Assembly (NCBI GenBank): GCA_965366625.1
Contig: CBDUGP010000026.1
Location: 1 to 64,000 of the forward strand
DNA length: 64,000 nucleotides
Direction of reading: 5' to 3'
DNA from: JAUIJL01 sp965366625
GTDB taxonomy: Bacteria > Acidobacteriota > Thermoanaerobaculia > Multivoradales > J023
Shown: one piece after another, positions 44,001-51,510 of the stretch
Position numbering within the stretch: the first letter of the stretch is position 1
How the letters are laid out: every line of letters starts with the position of its first letter
Program-made: the position numbers and the translations under genes
The notes under the pieces: generated by a model
What the model saw: the letters and a program-made list of their open reading frames with translations, nothing else
Database searches by the model: none
Told to the model about the DNA's origin: nothing

Positions 44001-46156
44001 ACGAAACTCTCGTAGAAGGTCACGTGGGGCCTGCCATAGAGCCACCAGCCGATGAAAACGCAGGCGATTAAGGCCAGGCCCGCCGCCAGGATCGCCATGC
44101 GGCCGAGCCATCGGCGCTTCCTTCGCTCTTCTTCGGCCACCAAGGAATGCTTGACCAGCTCGCCTTCAAGGCCGCCGAGTTCCGACCCGGACGATTCCAT
44201 CAGCTCGGCCGCGGCCTCGAGCAAGGGGCCGCTGGGCAGCAAAGCGTCTTCGGATCGGCCGGCTTCCTGCCAGAGGTCCGCCCGCGACCGCAGCCGTGTT
44301 CGCAAGGCCAAGGCCTCTCGGTTTTGGTCGATCCAATCCCGCGCCCTGGGCCACATTCTGAACAACGCTGCATGGACCACGCCGAGGCGGATTTGGCCGT
44401 CGGTGGAAAGCCGGCGGACCAGCAGGCCCCGCTCGGCGAAGCTGTCGATCAGGGCTCGGGCGTGGGGGTGGCTGGTGAGTTCTTGCTCTAGGGCCCAGCG
44501 TCTAGTGGCGGGTTCTTCGGTTTCCTGGCGAAACTCCACCAGAAAAGTGAGCACATGGCCCAGGGCTTCTTGGGCGGACCGTGGTAGGGCCTGGAACGCC
44601 GCTTCTGCGTGCTTGGCCAAGGAACCCTCGACCCCGCCGAGCTCTTCATAGGCGGCCAGGGTCAGCAGGCCGTCTTCCGTCCGCCGTTGGTAAAGCTCCT
44701 CAAGGGTGAACTCCAGGAGGGGCAGGGCTCGGGGATCCGCCGCGGCAGCATCGCGCAACAAATCGTCGAGCCTGAGACCGCGGACCGTATCTTCTTCGAA
44801 ACGCAGGCCGGCGATGCGCGCGGGTTGACGCACGATGCGTCCCAAGGCCTGGGCCGAGGGTGCTTCCAATCGATATTGGCCGGGCCCATCCGTAAGCCGT
44901 TTGAACGTTGGAATTTCCCGAAAACGGGGGATGAGGTCGTCCCGCAGTGTGCCGAGGGTCCAAACCGTGCCGCCGGCGGCGAGCACCGACAGGGCATGTC
45001 CCAGCCTGTGGAGGTCGTCGTCCGCGAGCGCGGCCGCCGTCCACAGGTCGTCGAGATGGTCGAGCACCAGGGCCAACCGGGCTTGGGGCTCACGCTCGAG
45101 GCCCTCTTCCTGTTGGGCTCGGCAAGCGGTGAGGAACATGGCCGAACGTAGCAAGGGCACCACCGACTCGGGCTGTTCAGCGAGCTGGCGCCCGAGTTCG
45201 TCGCTGTCCACCTCCGAAACGATCTCCGGCAGGGCCTGTGGATCTGCCAAGGCCTTGGCTAAGACTTTGCACGGATCCCGCTCGTCGGCGGTGGCGAAGT
45301 CCACCGTGGCACAACGCCAAAGCCCCACGCCTTCGATGACTCCCGGTGAAACCAAGGACGGCAAAACGCCGGCCTTGACCAGGGACGACTTGCCGCTGCC
45401 GCTGGTGCCGGTGACCAAAACGAAAGGTCGGCCGAGGGCCGCCTGGCGCCGAAGCGCCTCCAACACCTGGGCCACCTCGTCGGTGCGTCCGAAAAAGATC
45501 GGCGCGTGCTCGGGCTCGAAGCTCGCCAAACCGCGGAAGGGTGAGCCCTGCTGCCAGAGGGGAGGCGGAGCGTCGGTGGCTAAGCCGGCTTCCTTGGCCC
45601 GCCGGGAGATCAGCTTGCGCAAATGGTCTTCCAAGCGAGTCTCGAAGACCGAAGCACCCGGGAACTCGTGAATCGCGCCGACGAACGCACCTTGGTTGTC
45701 ACGAAAAGTCTTTTGCACCAGCTCATCGAGCGCCTGTTTTTGCCGCAGGTTTTCCAGCGCCCGATCATGGTCGGTCAAATCGGTGACCGGTTTGGCGGTT
45801 TTGCGATACACCAGAATGTCCGGTCGACCGCGCTCGCGGAAGCCTCGTAAGGCGTCTTCGATCTCGAATTCGGTGCCCGAAGCGTAGGTGGTGCCGTCGG
45901 CCCGTTGCAGGGCGTCATGTAGACGGGTGCCGAGGCGCGACCAGAGAATGAAAACGGCAATGTCGGCTTCGGAGGGTCTCGGCAACTCTTCTTGGAATCC
46001 AGCTGAGGCCCGCAGCGGCTCGTGTTCCCAAAAAATCGCGTCGAGAGCCACCCGGCCCGCCCATTCGTAACGCAGACGTTCGATCACCCGCGCGGCGAGC
46101 TTTCGCTCTTCGCCGACGTCCCCAGGAGAAGCCACAAAGATCTGCAGGCTCAGCAT
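41042..46156 (-). CDS. DUF4062-nSTAND NTPase with YD-like repeats, giant membrane protein
   Basis: The protein has 1,704 residues from ATG 46156; the frame opens at TTG 46168. Residues 1-125 match DUF4062 (LQIFVASPGDVGEER, VFILWSRLGT, YASGTEFEIEDAL). At about 205 the nSTAND module begins (PFRGLASFEPEHAPIFFGR), with Walker A TGTSGSGKSS (about 249-258) and Walker B LALVLDHLDDLW (about 361-372). A membrane helix lies at about 687-707. From 720 to 1550 there are YD/RHS-like units (YDDQGRPIERWYTDSAG, YDALGRALKLAYSD). A Pro-rich linker and a coiled tail follow. The domain order suggests a sensor-switch protein, perhaps for defence. It stands alone between convergent and divergent neighbours. Confidence 0.85.
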   Translation of the reverse strand: MLSLQIFVASPGDVGEERKLAARVIERLRYEWAGRVALDAIFWEHEPLRASAGFQEELPRPSEADIAVFILWSRLGTRLHDALQRADGTTYASGTEFEIEDALRGFRERGRPDILVYRKTAKPVTDLTDHDRALENLRQKQALDELVQKTFRDNQGAFVGAIHEFPGASVFETRLEDHLRKLISRRAKEAGLATDAPPPLWQQGSPFRGLASFEPEHAPIFFGRTDEVAQVLEALRRQAALGRPFVLVTGTSGSGKSSLVKAGVLPSLVSPGVIEGVGLWRCATVDFATADERDPCKVLAKALADPQALPEIVSEVDSDELGRQLAEQPESVVPLLRSAMFLTACRAQQEEGLEREPQARLALVLDHLDDLWTAAALADDDLHRLGHALSVLAAGGTVWTLGTLRDDLIPRFREIPTFKRLTDGPGQYRLEAPSAQALGRIVRQPARIAGLRFEEDTVRGLRLDDLLRDAAAADPRALPLLEFTLEELYQRRTEDGLLTLAAYEELGGVEGSLAKHAEAAFQALPRSAQEALGHVLTFLVEFRQETEEPATRRWALEQELTSHPHARALIDSFAERGLLVRRLSTDGQIRLGVVHAALFRMWPRARDWIDQNREALALRTRLRSRADLWQEAGRSEDALLPSGPLLEAAAELMESSGSELGGLEGELVKHSLVAEEERRKRRWLGRMAILAAGLALIACVFIGWWLYGRPHVTFYESFVNRHGMLEGVGPLSLDTVKRRQSSMRVTRRGRLGPVVLAEAVGGDLQPTPYNMLQETFVSYDPVIDLPEKHCMTQFKHGEDGRLNRETAYNCFGDVLWRLAHQITNSQGEQTQVYVNESGIPSDRTRTGIAIVKVRRDADGRDLEHRFLDRGGDPRPDERNAFGYRYEALDELGRFTRQVTLDSELHPALGIDGCAIHELRFDESNRLAAVSCHDPDGRRKLSSYGAARFDYHYDSAGNLKTMTLLDEELQERELASVNWVYDDQGRIIAEQYRGPSEELVFNFLGFASLERSYPALEDVVEKSKANSLGSADAPAARVVREAYFDTEDQPTPAHNGCEIVQTVYDTKGRVIELQCLNSELKLTADAEGKARWVGKYWDQDRKLTESFLGPDEKPINVARGYARVARLFDDRGREIETSFFDDRQQPVCGIPQSPLGADSFESTGAFFTQNKLLEAQGLRRFARRIFERDGRGNVERSQFLDSLGESIPGTQVSETRAVFGSAGETLSVSFLNRSGQLTSDVENSYAHSINEYNKRGQLIAEKRFNTEENLVETENTKYDDQGRPIERWYTDSAGHLGDGARGHARVTFNKDARGFALETAFFRADGGPPNQGCAVISRRWDFFGNLQREDCLNADRQPTPNPQGIGSILYDYDSRHRLRETHYQNVWGKSVVHPNEGYAIKEISRDRWGRPVEERYFVGPGRLRSTTYAHLKTEYDALGRALKLAYSDAQDHLVHGELGCASIVAENNSLGDITGITCFDVHGREAMGRFGFSRAEIRRDTCGTALEVKFLDPAGQKILLAQLTNPNFNPLNPAAWQRLVQGSDEPEPPPPPPPPPPVGPEGPTVTPIDRPPPPQDPPPPPPSIESTLSSLVRKSDQIQDVYENFLDRTDRDTNHEEERLEELLEEMSDLADDARSAYRRAIGKSKGFRDWIGVGSKDGARDKYERKVREMKDVAASIDRLATKYPLGPETTKLWDEMRSLVGRL

Positions 46157-46345
46157 GTCGACCCCCAACCGATCCCATCTCCCGCGACGGTCTCTGAATC
46201 CACGGCGCGGCTGCTCATCTGCCGGCCGAACGGTGAACGCTCTCCGGGGAGATTCCAGGACGATCGGTAACTATCGCACGGTAACTATCGCTACCCTGTA
46301 GAAACAAGTATTGCTATGAGAAACTTATTCCATTGTTGAAAGGGT
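46157..46345. other. Intergenic stretch upstream of the STAND gene
   Basis: A promoter for the minus-strand giant gene is expected here. The only pattern is a short direct repeat, GGTAACTATCGC/GGTAACTATCGC with slight change (about 46266-46290). No gene is seen. Confidence 0.4.
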
Positions 46346-46470
46346 TGTCAATTGGCGGACCTGGCAGGATAGGCTGCATCTATCCGGGCTAAGAATCGAA
46401 TTCGGCCGGAAACGATGCGGTGTCTTCCGCTGCCAGACGATTGCCGACCACATTCCGATGGATCTGAAGA
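46346..46470 (-). pseudogene. Decayed 3' end of an SGNH hydrolase gene
   Basis: The DNA aligns by eye with the 3' end of the intact gene at 48186-49274, including bases beyond the stop. Read on the minus strand it gives NVVGNRLAAEDTASFPAEFDS and a stop (46389-46391), against NVAGNRLAAEEIARFLAESE in the intact copy. The rest of the gene is missing. The two copies flank the SDR gene. Confidence 0.7.
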
Positions 46471-46646
46471 GTTGAGCTGAATCTGGAGCGATTTCTATGG
46501 CGAAGAACTTGGTGGGTGCTGGAATCCAACTTGGTTTTCTGAACTTTCGTTTTCTAATCTTCGTTTTCTGAACCTTCGTTTTTTCGACCTTCTCTGACCC
46601 GCTTGGAGACGAAAGTTTCCGAGCAGACTTGAGCCTTTGAGGAATT
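46471..46646. repeat. Upstream region of the SDR gene with short TTCGTTTTCT repeats
   Basis: TTCGTTTTCT appears three times at about 46545-46585, the last as TTCGTTTTTTC, with CTGAAC or CTAATC between. A 24-codon hydrophobic frame at 46497-46571 has GGAG in front but runs into the repeats; it is probably chance. The SDR promoter should be here. Confidence 0.5.
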
Positions 46647-48152
46647 GTGACCATTCAAAAACAGCCGTCCGACATTCGCGCCCCGATTTACCTCACTGGA
46701 GCCACGGGTTACGTCGGCGGACGCCTAGCGCCCCGCCTCTTGGCCCGGGGTTATTCCGTCCGCTGTTTAGCTCGATCGCCTCGAAAGCTCCAGGGACGAC
46801 CTTGGGCTGACCATGCCGGGGTCGAAATCGTCGCAGGTGATGCCGGCGATGAAGAAGCTCTCGTAGGCTCACTTCAAGGATGTTCGTCCGCGTTTTACCT
46901 GATCCACTCCATGATGGCGGCCGGTGAGGAATACGTGGACCGCGACCTTCGGTTGGCCGTGACCTTTGCCCGTGCCGCCGAGCGGGCGGGCATTGAGCGA
47001 ATCATTTATTTGGGCGGTTTGGGCGAAACCGGGGACCACCTTTCGGAGCACCTCAGCTCTCGGCGCGAGGTGGAAGAGGCTTTGGCCTCCACGGGGGTGC
47101 CGGTCACCGTGCTGCGAGCGGCGATTATCATCGGCTCGGGCTCGGCGTCCTTTGAAATCCTACGCTATTTGGTGGAAAGACTACCGGTCATGGTCACCCC
47201 GCGTTGGGTGAAGACCGAGTGTCAGCCGATCGGTATTGAAAATGTTCTCGACTATTTGGTCGGTTGCCTAGATGTCCCAAGCACAGCAGGACGCACTTTC
47301 GACATTGGTAGCGACGACATCGTGACCTATTTGGAGCTGATGCACATCATGGCCGAGGAGCGAGGGTTGAGCCGACGCCTGATCGTGCCCGTGCCGGTGC
47401 TGACACCCGGTTTGAGTTCCCGCTGGATCCACTTTGTGACTCCACTGTCGAAAGAGATCGCAAGACCCTTGGCCGAGGGAATGCGCAATCGGGTCGTTTG
47501 CCGAGATTTAAAGATTCGCGATCTAATTCCGTTGCGGTTGCTTGGGGCCCGCGAAGCCATCCGCAATGCCCTCGGGCATACCGACCAGCGATCCGTAGAA
47601 ACGTCCTGGACCGATGCCGGGCCGGTTCCGGGAGATCCGGACTGGGCTGGAGGCACCACCTTCGTCGATCGCCGGGAGCAGTTGATCCATGCATCGCCAG
47701 GGCAGGTCTTCAAGGCGATCTGTCGGATTGGTGGCGGTAATGGTTGGTACGCCGCTGATTTTTTGTGGCGTTTACGGGGTTTTATGGACCAATTGGTGGG
47801 CGGGCCCGGCTTGAGACGTGGACGTCGGGATCCGGAACGGTTGAGCTATGGCGACGCCCTGGATTTTTGGCGAGTTACCGGGATTTCCCAAGATCGCCAC
47901 TTGGCATTGAGCGCGGAGATGAAGCTGCCCGGTGAAGCGTTGCTCACTTTTGAACTCGAGCCCATTGAAGAAGGCCTGACCCGGCTGACCCAAACCGCTA
48001 GATTTCTGCCCCGTGGACTCATGGGATTGTTGTATTGGATCACCGTTTTACCCTTCCACGGTTTCGTTTTCCGCGGCATGTTGGGGGGTATCCAACGGAC
48101 TGCTGAGGACGCTGAGTTAAAAGACGGCGGGGCGGTTTCTGCGCGGAAATGA
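46647..48152 (+). CDS. NAD(P)-binding SDR protein with DUF2867 domain
   Basis: The protein has 501 residues. The Rossmann part (about 10-290) has YLTGATGYVGGRLAPRLLARGY, the cofactor loop, and AFYLIHSM in place of the usual active-site Tyr region, like atypical extended SDRs. The C-terminal 170 residues (FKAICRIGGGNGWYAADFLWRLRG, then LSYGDALDFWRV, and FLPRGLMGLLYWITVLPFH) match DUF2867. Such fusions occur in many bacteria; the substrate is unknown, with quinone- or sugar-related reactions suggested in annotations. GAGGA precedes the GTG start. It is flanked by an intact and a decayed SGNH hydrolase gene. Confidence 0.92.
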   Translation: MTIQKQPSDIRAPIYLTGATGYVGGRLAPRLLARGYSVRCLARSPRKLQGRPWADHAGVEIVAGDAGDEEALVGSLQGCSSAFYLIHSMMAAGEEYVDRDLRLAVTFARAAERAGIERIIYLGGLGETGDHLSEHLSSRREVEEALASTGVPVTVLRAAIIIGSGSASFEILRYLVERLPVMVTPRWVKTECQPIGIENVLDYLVGCLDVPSTAGRTFDIGSDDIVTYLELMHIMAEERGLSRRLIVPVPVLTPGLSSRWIHFVTPLSKEIARPLAEGMRNRVVCRDLKIRDLIPLRLLGAREAIRNALGHTDQRSVETSWTDAGPVPGDPDWAGGTTFVDRREQLIHASPGQVFKAICRIGGGNGWYAADFLWRLRGFMDQLVGGPGLRRGRRDPERLSYGDALDFWRVTGISQDRHLALSAEMKLPGEALLTFELEPIEEGLTRLTQTARFLPRGLMGLLYWITVLPFHGFVFRGMLGGIQRTAEDAELKDGGAVSARK

Positions 48153-48185
48153 AAGCCGAGACTTGTCGCGAGCATCGAAGAGTGG

Positions 48186-49274
48186 TCAATGGACGGGTCT
48201 TGCAGGATCGGCTTCATCTGCCCGGGCCAAGAGCTCGGATTCGGCCAGAAAGCGCGCAATTTCCTCGGCCGCCAGTCGATTGCCGGCCACATTCCAATGG
48301 GTATCTCGGGGTTTATATAAACGTTGGTGTCGGCCGGCTTCCAAGAAGGCGGGCAATAGATCGAAAACCGGGATGCCGGCCCCTTCTAAAGCTCGGACCA
48401 TCTCGGTGTTGGGTTTCTCCCATGGAATTTCACCGTCGACGCCCATCCGCTTGATCACGATTTCCTGGAGATTTCGATCGACCTGCAGCTCGTCGGGCAG
48501 GAGGGTCACCAGGAATCGGCTGCCCTGCCGTTCGGCCGTCCGTTGCATGTCGCTTAGCGTCGAGACAACTTCTCCCAAACTAGTGTCCAGCATCACGCTG
48601 CCCGGCAGGAATCGCCACGCGGCGCCGGTCCGCAGCTCCAAAAACACTTCTTCCAAAAAGGTCGGTTGGTTGTCGTGATAGTCCGTGAGATGAAAACCCA
48701 CGGTTTGCTTTGGCCAAATCAGAAAGAGATAGCGAAAGAAATCATGGACGAGAAACCTTCGGGCTGAAGCTTCCCGGGGACGGATATGGAAATCGTTGCC
48801 GATAAAAAAGCCGACCATCACCAAATCCGGCTCGAATTCGAGAGCTTCGTCCACCAGCAACTGGCGATAATCCTTCACGTCGAGTCGCGGGATTCCCATG
48901 TTGATCACTTCTACCGAGCTGGACCCCCTGCTGATCGAGTCGTCGATCGAATCGTCGAGCAGATCATCGAGCAAGGTCAGGTAGTTGTGCTCGTAGGGAA
49001 CGACTCCGTAAGCGAACGAATCGCCGATCGCTACAATCCGCGGGCCGTCGTGATTCGGGTCGGGCTCCAAGTCTTTGAATCCGAGGGAATTGAGCCGGAA
49101 ACCGTAATCCTTGGAGTAGGGCGGCGGTCGAAATTGCTGGTACGAATCGGAGGAAAAAATGAAGCTGGGCCTAAAGTGGTGGAAGGCCCGGAAGGCCCCC
49201 TCGGTGAGCACCAGGGTCAGGAGTAGGATCGCCAAACCTTGCGCACCAGCTGTTATCCAGCGGAATCGAATCAC
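48186..49274 (-). CDS. Membrane-anchored SGNH/GDSL hydrolase
   Basis: The protein has 362 residues from GTG 49274, with AAGGA 9 bases upstream; the first helix (about 6-25) is a signal anchor. SGNH landmarks are the serine block VAIGDSFAYG, the Gly and Asn in VGFFIGND, and the catalytic Asp-His in PRDTHWNVAGN near the C-terminus. The family includes esterases and O-acyl transferases for polysaccharides (AlgJ/DltD relatives). A run of DDSIDDSI follows from a small repeat (about 48945-48970). It converges with the SDR gene. Confidence 0.88.
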   Translation of the reverse strand: MIRFRWITAGAQGLAILLLTLVLTEGAFRAFHHFRPSFIFSSDSYQQFRPPPYSKDYGFRLNSLGFKDLEPDPNHDGPRIVAIGDSFAYGVVPYEHNYLTLLDDLLDDSIDDSISRGSSSVEVINMGIPRLDVKDYRQLLVDEALEFEPDLVMVGFFIGNDFHIRPREASARRFLVHDFFRYLFLIWPKQTVGFHLTDYHDNQPTFLEEVFLELRTGAAWRFLPGSVMLDTSLGEVVSTLSDMQRTAERQGSRFLVTLLPDELQVDRNLQEIVIKRMGVDGEIPWEKPNTEMVRALEGAGIPVFDLLPAFLEAGRHQRLYKPRDTHWNVAGNRLAAEEIARFLAESELLARADEADPARPVH

Positions 49275-49485
49275 GAAATCGGATCCTTGTGTTGATGTTC
49301 TCGAAGCAGGGCCGCTAAGCGGTCGTCTGTGTGCGGCTGATTGTAGCTCATGGATCGGGCCGTTGAACCGTGCCTGATTCCGTCTGAGCCCGGTAGGAAG
49401 GTAGGACCGCGCGCCTGTTGAGGCTGGTGAGGGTAGCTTGGGGGGGGACTTGGAGCAGGAGGGGTGAGGATTCACTTCGGGCAAT
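49275..49485. other. Intergenic stretch, nothing recognised
   Basis: The stretch upstream of the SGNH gene should contain its promoter. It holds a G-run (about 49439-49447) but no motif I can name. Confidence 0.35.
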
Positions 49486-49525
49486 AAAAAACACGAACGA
49501 CAGAGAGGCGTCGTTCGTGTTTTTT
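49486..49525 (-). terminator. Rho-independent terminator after the 32-residue gene
   Basis: ACACGAACGAC (49491-49501) pairs with GTCGTTCGTGT (49510-49520) around 8 bases, with A-runs on the left and T-runs on the right. It would end transcripts in both directions; its nearest client is the small minus-strand gene at 49581. Confidence 0.9.
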
Positions 49526-49580
49526 CGTCAGACCGGGCGCGAGCGGCCGGGTCTGGGAGTCTGTCCTAAGCGAGGAGCTA

Positions 49581-49679
49581 TCAGGCCAAGTAGGTGTAAA
49601 CCAACGCGATGAAGGATCCGAAGGCCCAAAGGGCGAGTTCGATCTTATTGCGGGTGTGGCGGACTTGGGTGTTTTCCAT
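49581..49679 (-). CDS. 32-residue single-helix membrane protein
   Basis: The peptide starts MENTQVRHTRNKIELALWAF and ends in a hydrophobic stretch with VYTYLA; residues 14-31 form one membrane helix. TTAGGAG lies 8 bases upstream of the ATG and a strong terminator follows, so it has the parts of a real, separately transcribed gene. No similarity is recognised. The nearest genes are on the other strand or convergent. Confidence 0.65.
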   Translation of the reverse strand: MENTQVRHTRNKIELALWAFGSFIALVYTYLA

Positions 49680-49793
49680 CGCTGTATCTCCTAAGGTCTT
49701 GCTGATGACAATTCTAAGATAACGACTTAGGGTTACAATCCGCATTACGCTGAAAATTTCATCGACAATTTACGCTTCCCTCCTAAGAAAGTT

Positions 49794-50477
49794 GTGACCA
49801 TGTACACCTCCTTTTGGCAACGGCAATCCCTCCGGCCCCTTCGGCTGTCTATCCTGCTGCTCGCGTTTTTTTGGGTCGCAGCCTTGAGCCAAGCCGGTCT
49901 CGCCGGAGCCGGCGAGACCCCCCTTTGTGACGATGTCCAGGCGATTTTCTTCGATCTGGGCGACACCTTGGTGGAACTCGACGGCGGCTCCGGGCTCTTT
50001 GTGCTAAAACCCGGAGCTTCCGAAACCATCGCCCAGCTCCAGGCCCTAGGCGTCCGGCTCGGCGTGATCACCAACGTACCTTCAAATTGGGAGCTGGCGG
50101 ACCTGCAAGCCGTGCTGGAAGAGCCCGAGTTCCTCGACGAATTCGAGGTGGTGGTGCTCTCCTCCCAAGCCCCGGCGTCCAAACCCGATCCTGCGATCTA
50201 CTTACACGCCCACGGCCTGATGATCGATCCTCCGCCGATCACCCAAACCGCCTTCGTCGGTGAGACCCTGGGTGAAATCGCCGACGGCGAGCCCGCCACA
50301 GAAGGCGCCAAAGCCGTCGGCATGGTGGGCATCCACCTCACCAACGCCGCCCCGAGCCCCTTGGCCGACTACACCGTGTCACCGGATAACCTGCCCGGAG
50401 TCACCGAAATCGTAGAGTCCTTCGGCCGTCCCGTGTTCTGCGACGGCTTCGAATCCGGTGACCTTTCGAGTTGGTGA
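49794..50477 (+). CDS. Exported HAD-like protein with C-terminal DGFESG tag
   Basis: The protein has 227 residues with a signal peptide (about 1-39). HAD motifs are changed: motif I is FFDLGDTLVE, with the first Asp kept but the second (acid/base) position Gly; TNVPS is motif II; KPDPAIY is the motif III Lys; motif IV reads FVGETLGEIADG. Activity may therefore be reduced or different. The end, VFCDGFESGDLSSW, is shared with the secreted protein at 51511-53115 and may be a sorting or anchoring tag. Start could be GTG 49794 or ATG 49800. Confidence 0.82.
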   Translation: MTMYTSFWQRQSLRPLRLSILLLAFFWVAALSQAGLAGAGETPLCDDVQAIFFDLGDTLVELDGGSGLFVLKPGASETIAQLQALGVRLGVITNVPSNWELADLQAVLEEPEFLDEFEVVVLSSQAPASKPDPAIYLHAHGLMIDPPPITQTAFVGETLGEIADGEPATEGAKAVGMVGIHLTNAAPSPLADYTVSPDNLPGVTEIVESFGRPVFCDGFESGDLSSW

Positions 50478-50535
50478 ATATTGAAGGCTCTCACATGGGG
50501 TTCATCGAACGGACAAGATCTTCACGTAGTCCAGT

Positions 50536-51360
50536 CTAAAAACTCAACTCCACCACTCGGTGGTAGGGAATGAAACCGGCGTTTTCGACCGCCTTGCGCG
50601 AGCCGACATTGCCGGTTTCGCAGGAGCAGATGGGTTTTAGGCCTTGTTGGTAGGCCTTCTGTTTCAAGATCGTCAACAGGTAGGTGCCTATGCCTTGGCG
50701 ACGGTATTTCTTGTTGACGATCATGCCCACGTCGGCGAAGGGTGGCCATTGCTCGCGTTGGCGGAGTTCGCCGGTGCCGAGCAGCTCTTTGCCGACTTCG
50801 AGCACGTTCAGGATGCCGGCGTCGATCACCATTTTGGCGTAACCCAGGGGGCCGGCGAAGTGGGTTTCGACGGTGTCGAGGTCGATGAATTCGTCGCCGC
50901 CGGTCAGAAGCGGCAAAATTCTGGGCAGGTCGTCATGGGTGGCGGGTCGGAAGATGTGGTTTTTATGCCCTTCGAGTGTCGGCTCGACCCGGTGGTGATC
51001 GGAGAAGAGGTAGGTGTGGGCCTTGGCCTGTTTTTGAAGATCCAGGCAAAGGTTGAAGTAGAAGGGCTCCAGGGTGGCGGCGAAGGCGGTTTCGACGCCG
51101 TGTTTCTCGAGGACTTTTTCGAAGATTTCGGGAGCGTCGCGTCGTTCTTGGTTCACCACATGGAATTGCATCATCCGGTTTTCGGCGTCGAGCACAAAAT
51201 ACCCCACGCATTGCCCTCCGGCTCGGAGCTCGAAGTGGTCCGAGCCGGCGATCAATCCATCTTGCCAATAGGCGTCTTGTGGTCCGGTCAGGGTCGTCCA
51301 ATAGTCCTGTTGCATGGATGCAATTGCAGATGGATCGACCTGGGTGCTCTCGATGTTCAT
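50536..51360 (-). CDS. GNAT family N-acetyltransferase
   Basis: The protein has 274 residues. The GNAT fold is in the C-terminal half (about 135-274): HIFRPATHDDLPRILPLL, and motif A VNKKYRRQGIGTYLLTILKQ with the R-x-x-G-x-G/A acetyl-CoA loop. The end is VGSRKAVENAGF followed by YHRVVELSF. The N-terminal half looks like a second, degenerate GNAT-like domain (HFELRAGGQCVGYFVLDAEN). The substrate is unknown. It converges with the HAD gene at a distance of 58 bases. A tandem repeat lies upstream (51416-51466). Confidence 0.9.
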   Translation of the reverse strand: MNIESTQVDPSAIASMQQDYWTTLTGPQDAYWQDGLIAGSDHFELRAGGQCVGYFVLDAENRMMQFHVVNQERRDAPEIFEKVLEKHGVETAFAATLEPFYFNLCLDLQKQAKAHTYLFSDHHRVEPTLEGHKNHIFRPATHDDLPRILPLLTGGDEFIDLDTVETHFAGPLGYAKMVIDAGILNVLEVGKELLGTGELRQREQWPPFADVGMIVNKKYRRQGIGTYLLTILKQKAYQQGLKPICSCETGNVGSRKAVENAGFIPYHRVVELSF

Positions 51361-51415
51361 TCCGGCTCGCTTCCTGGTTGAAGGGGTTCGGCGGGATTAG
51401 AGCACGGCACCCTAA

Positions 51416-51466
51416 ACTGGGCAAGACGACTGGGCAAGACGACTGGGCAAGACGGTTGGCAAGACG
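51416..51466. repeat. 13-bp tandem repeat, 3 full units and one diverged
   Basis: ACTGGGCAAGACG occurs three times followed by GTTGGCAAGACG. It lies in non-coding DNA between the GNAT start and the end of the next gene, and its period is not a multiple of three. Confidence 0.93.
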
Positions 51467-51510
51467 GCAGAGCGAGCCGGGCTTGCCGTTCAAGACGACT
51501 TGAAATGGAT

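Noticed and set aside
46497..46571. 24-codon hydrophobic frame with GGAG in front
   Set aside because: Half of it is made of the TTCGTTTTCT repeats next to a decayed gene; chance is more likely.
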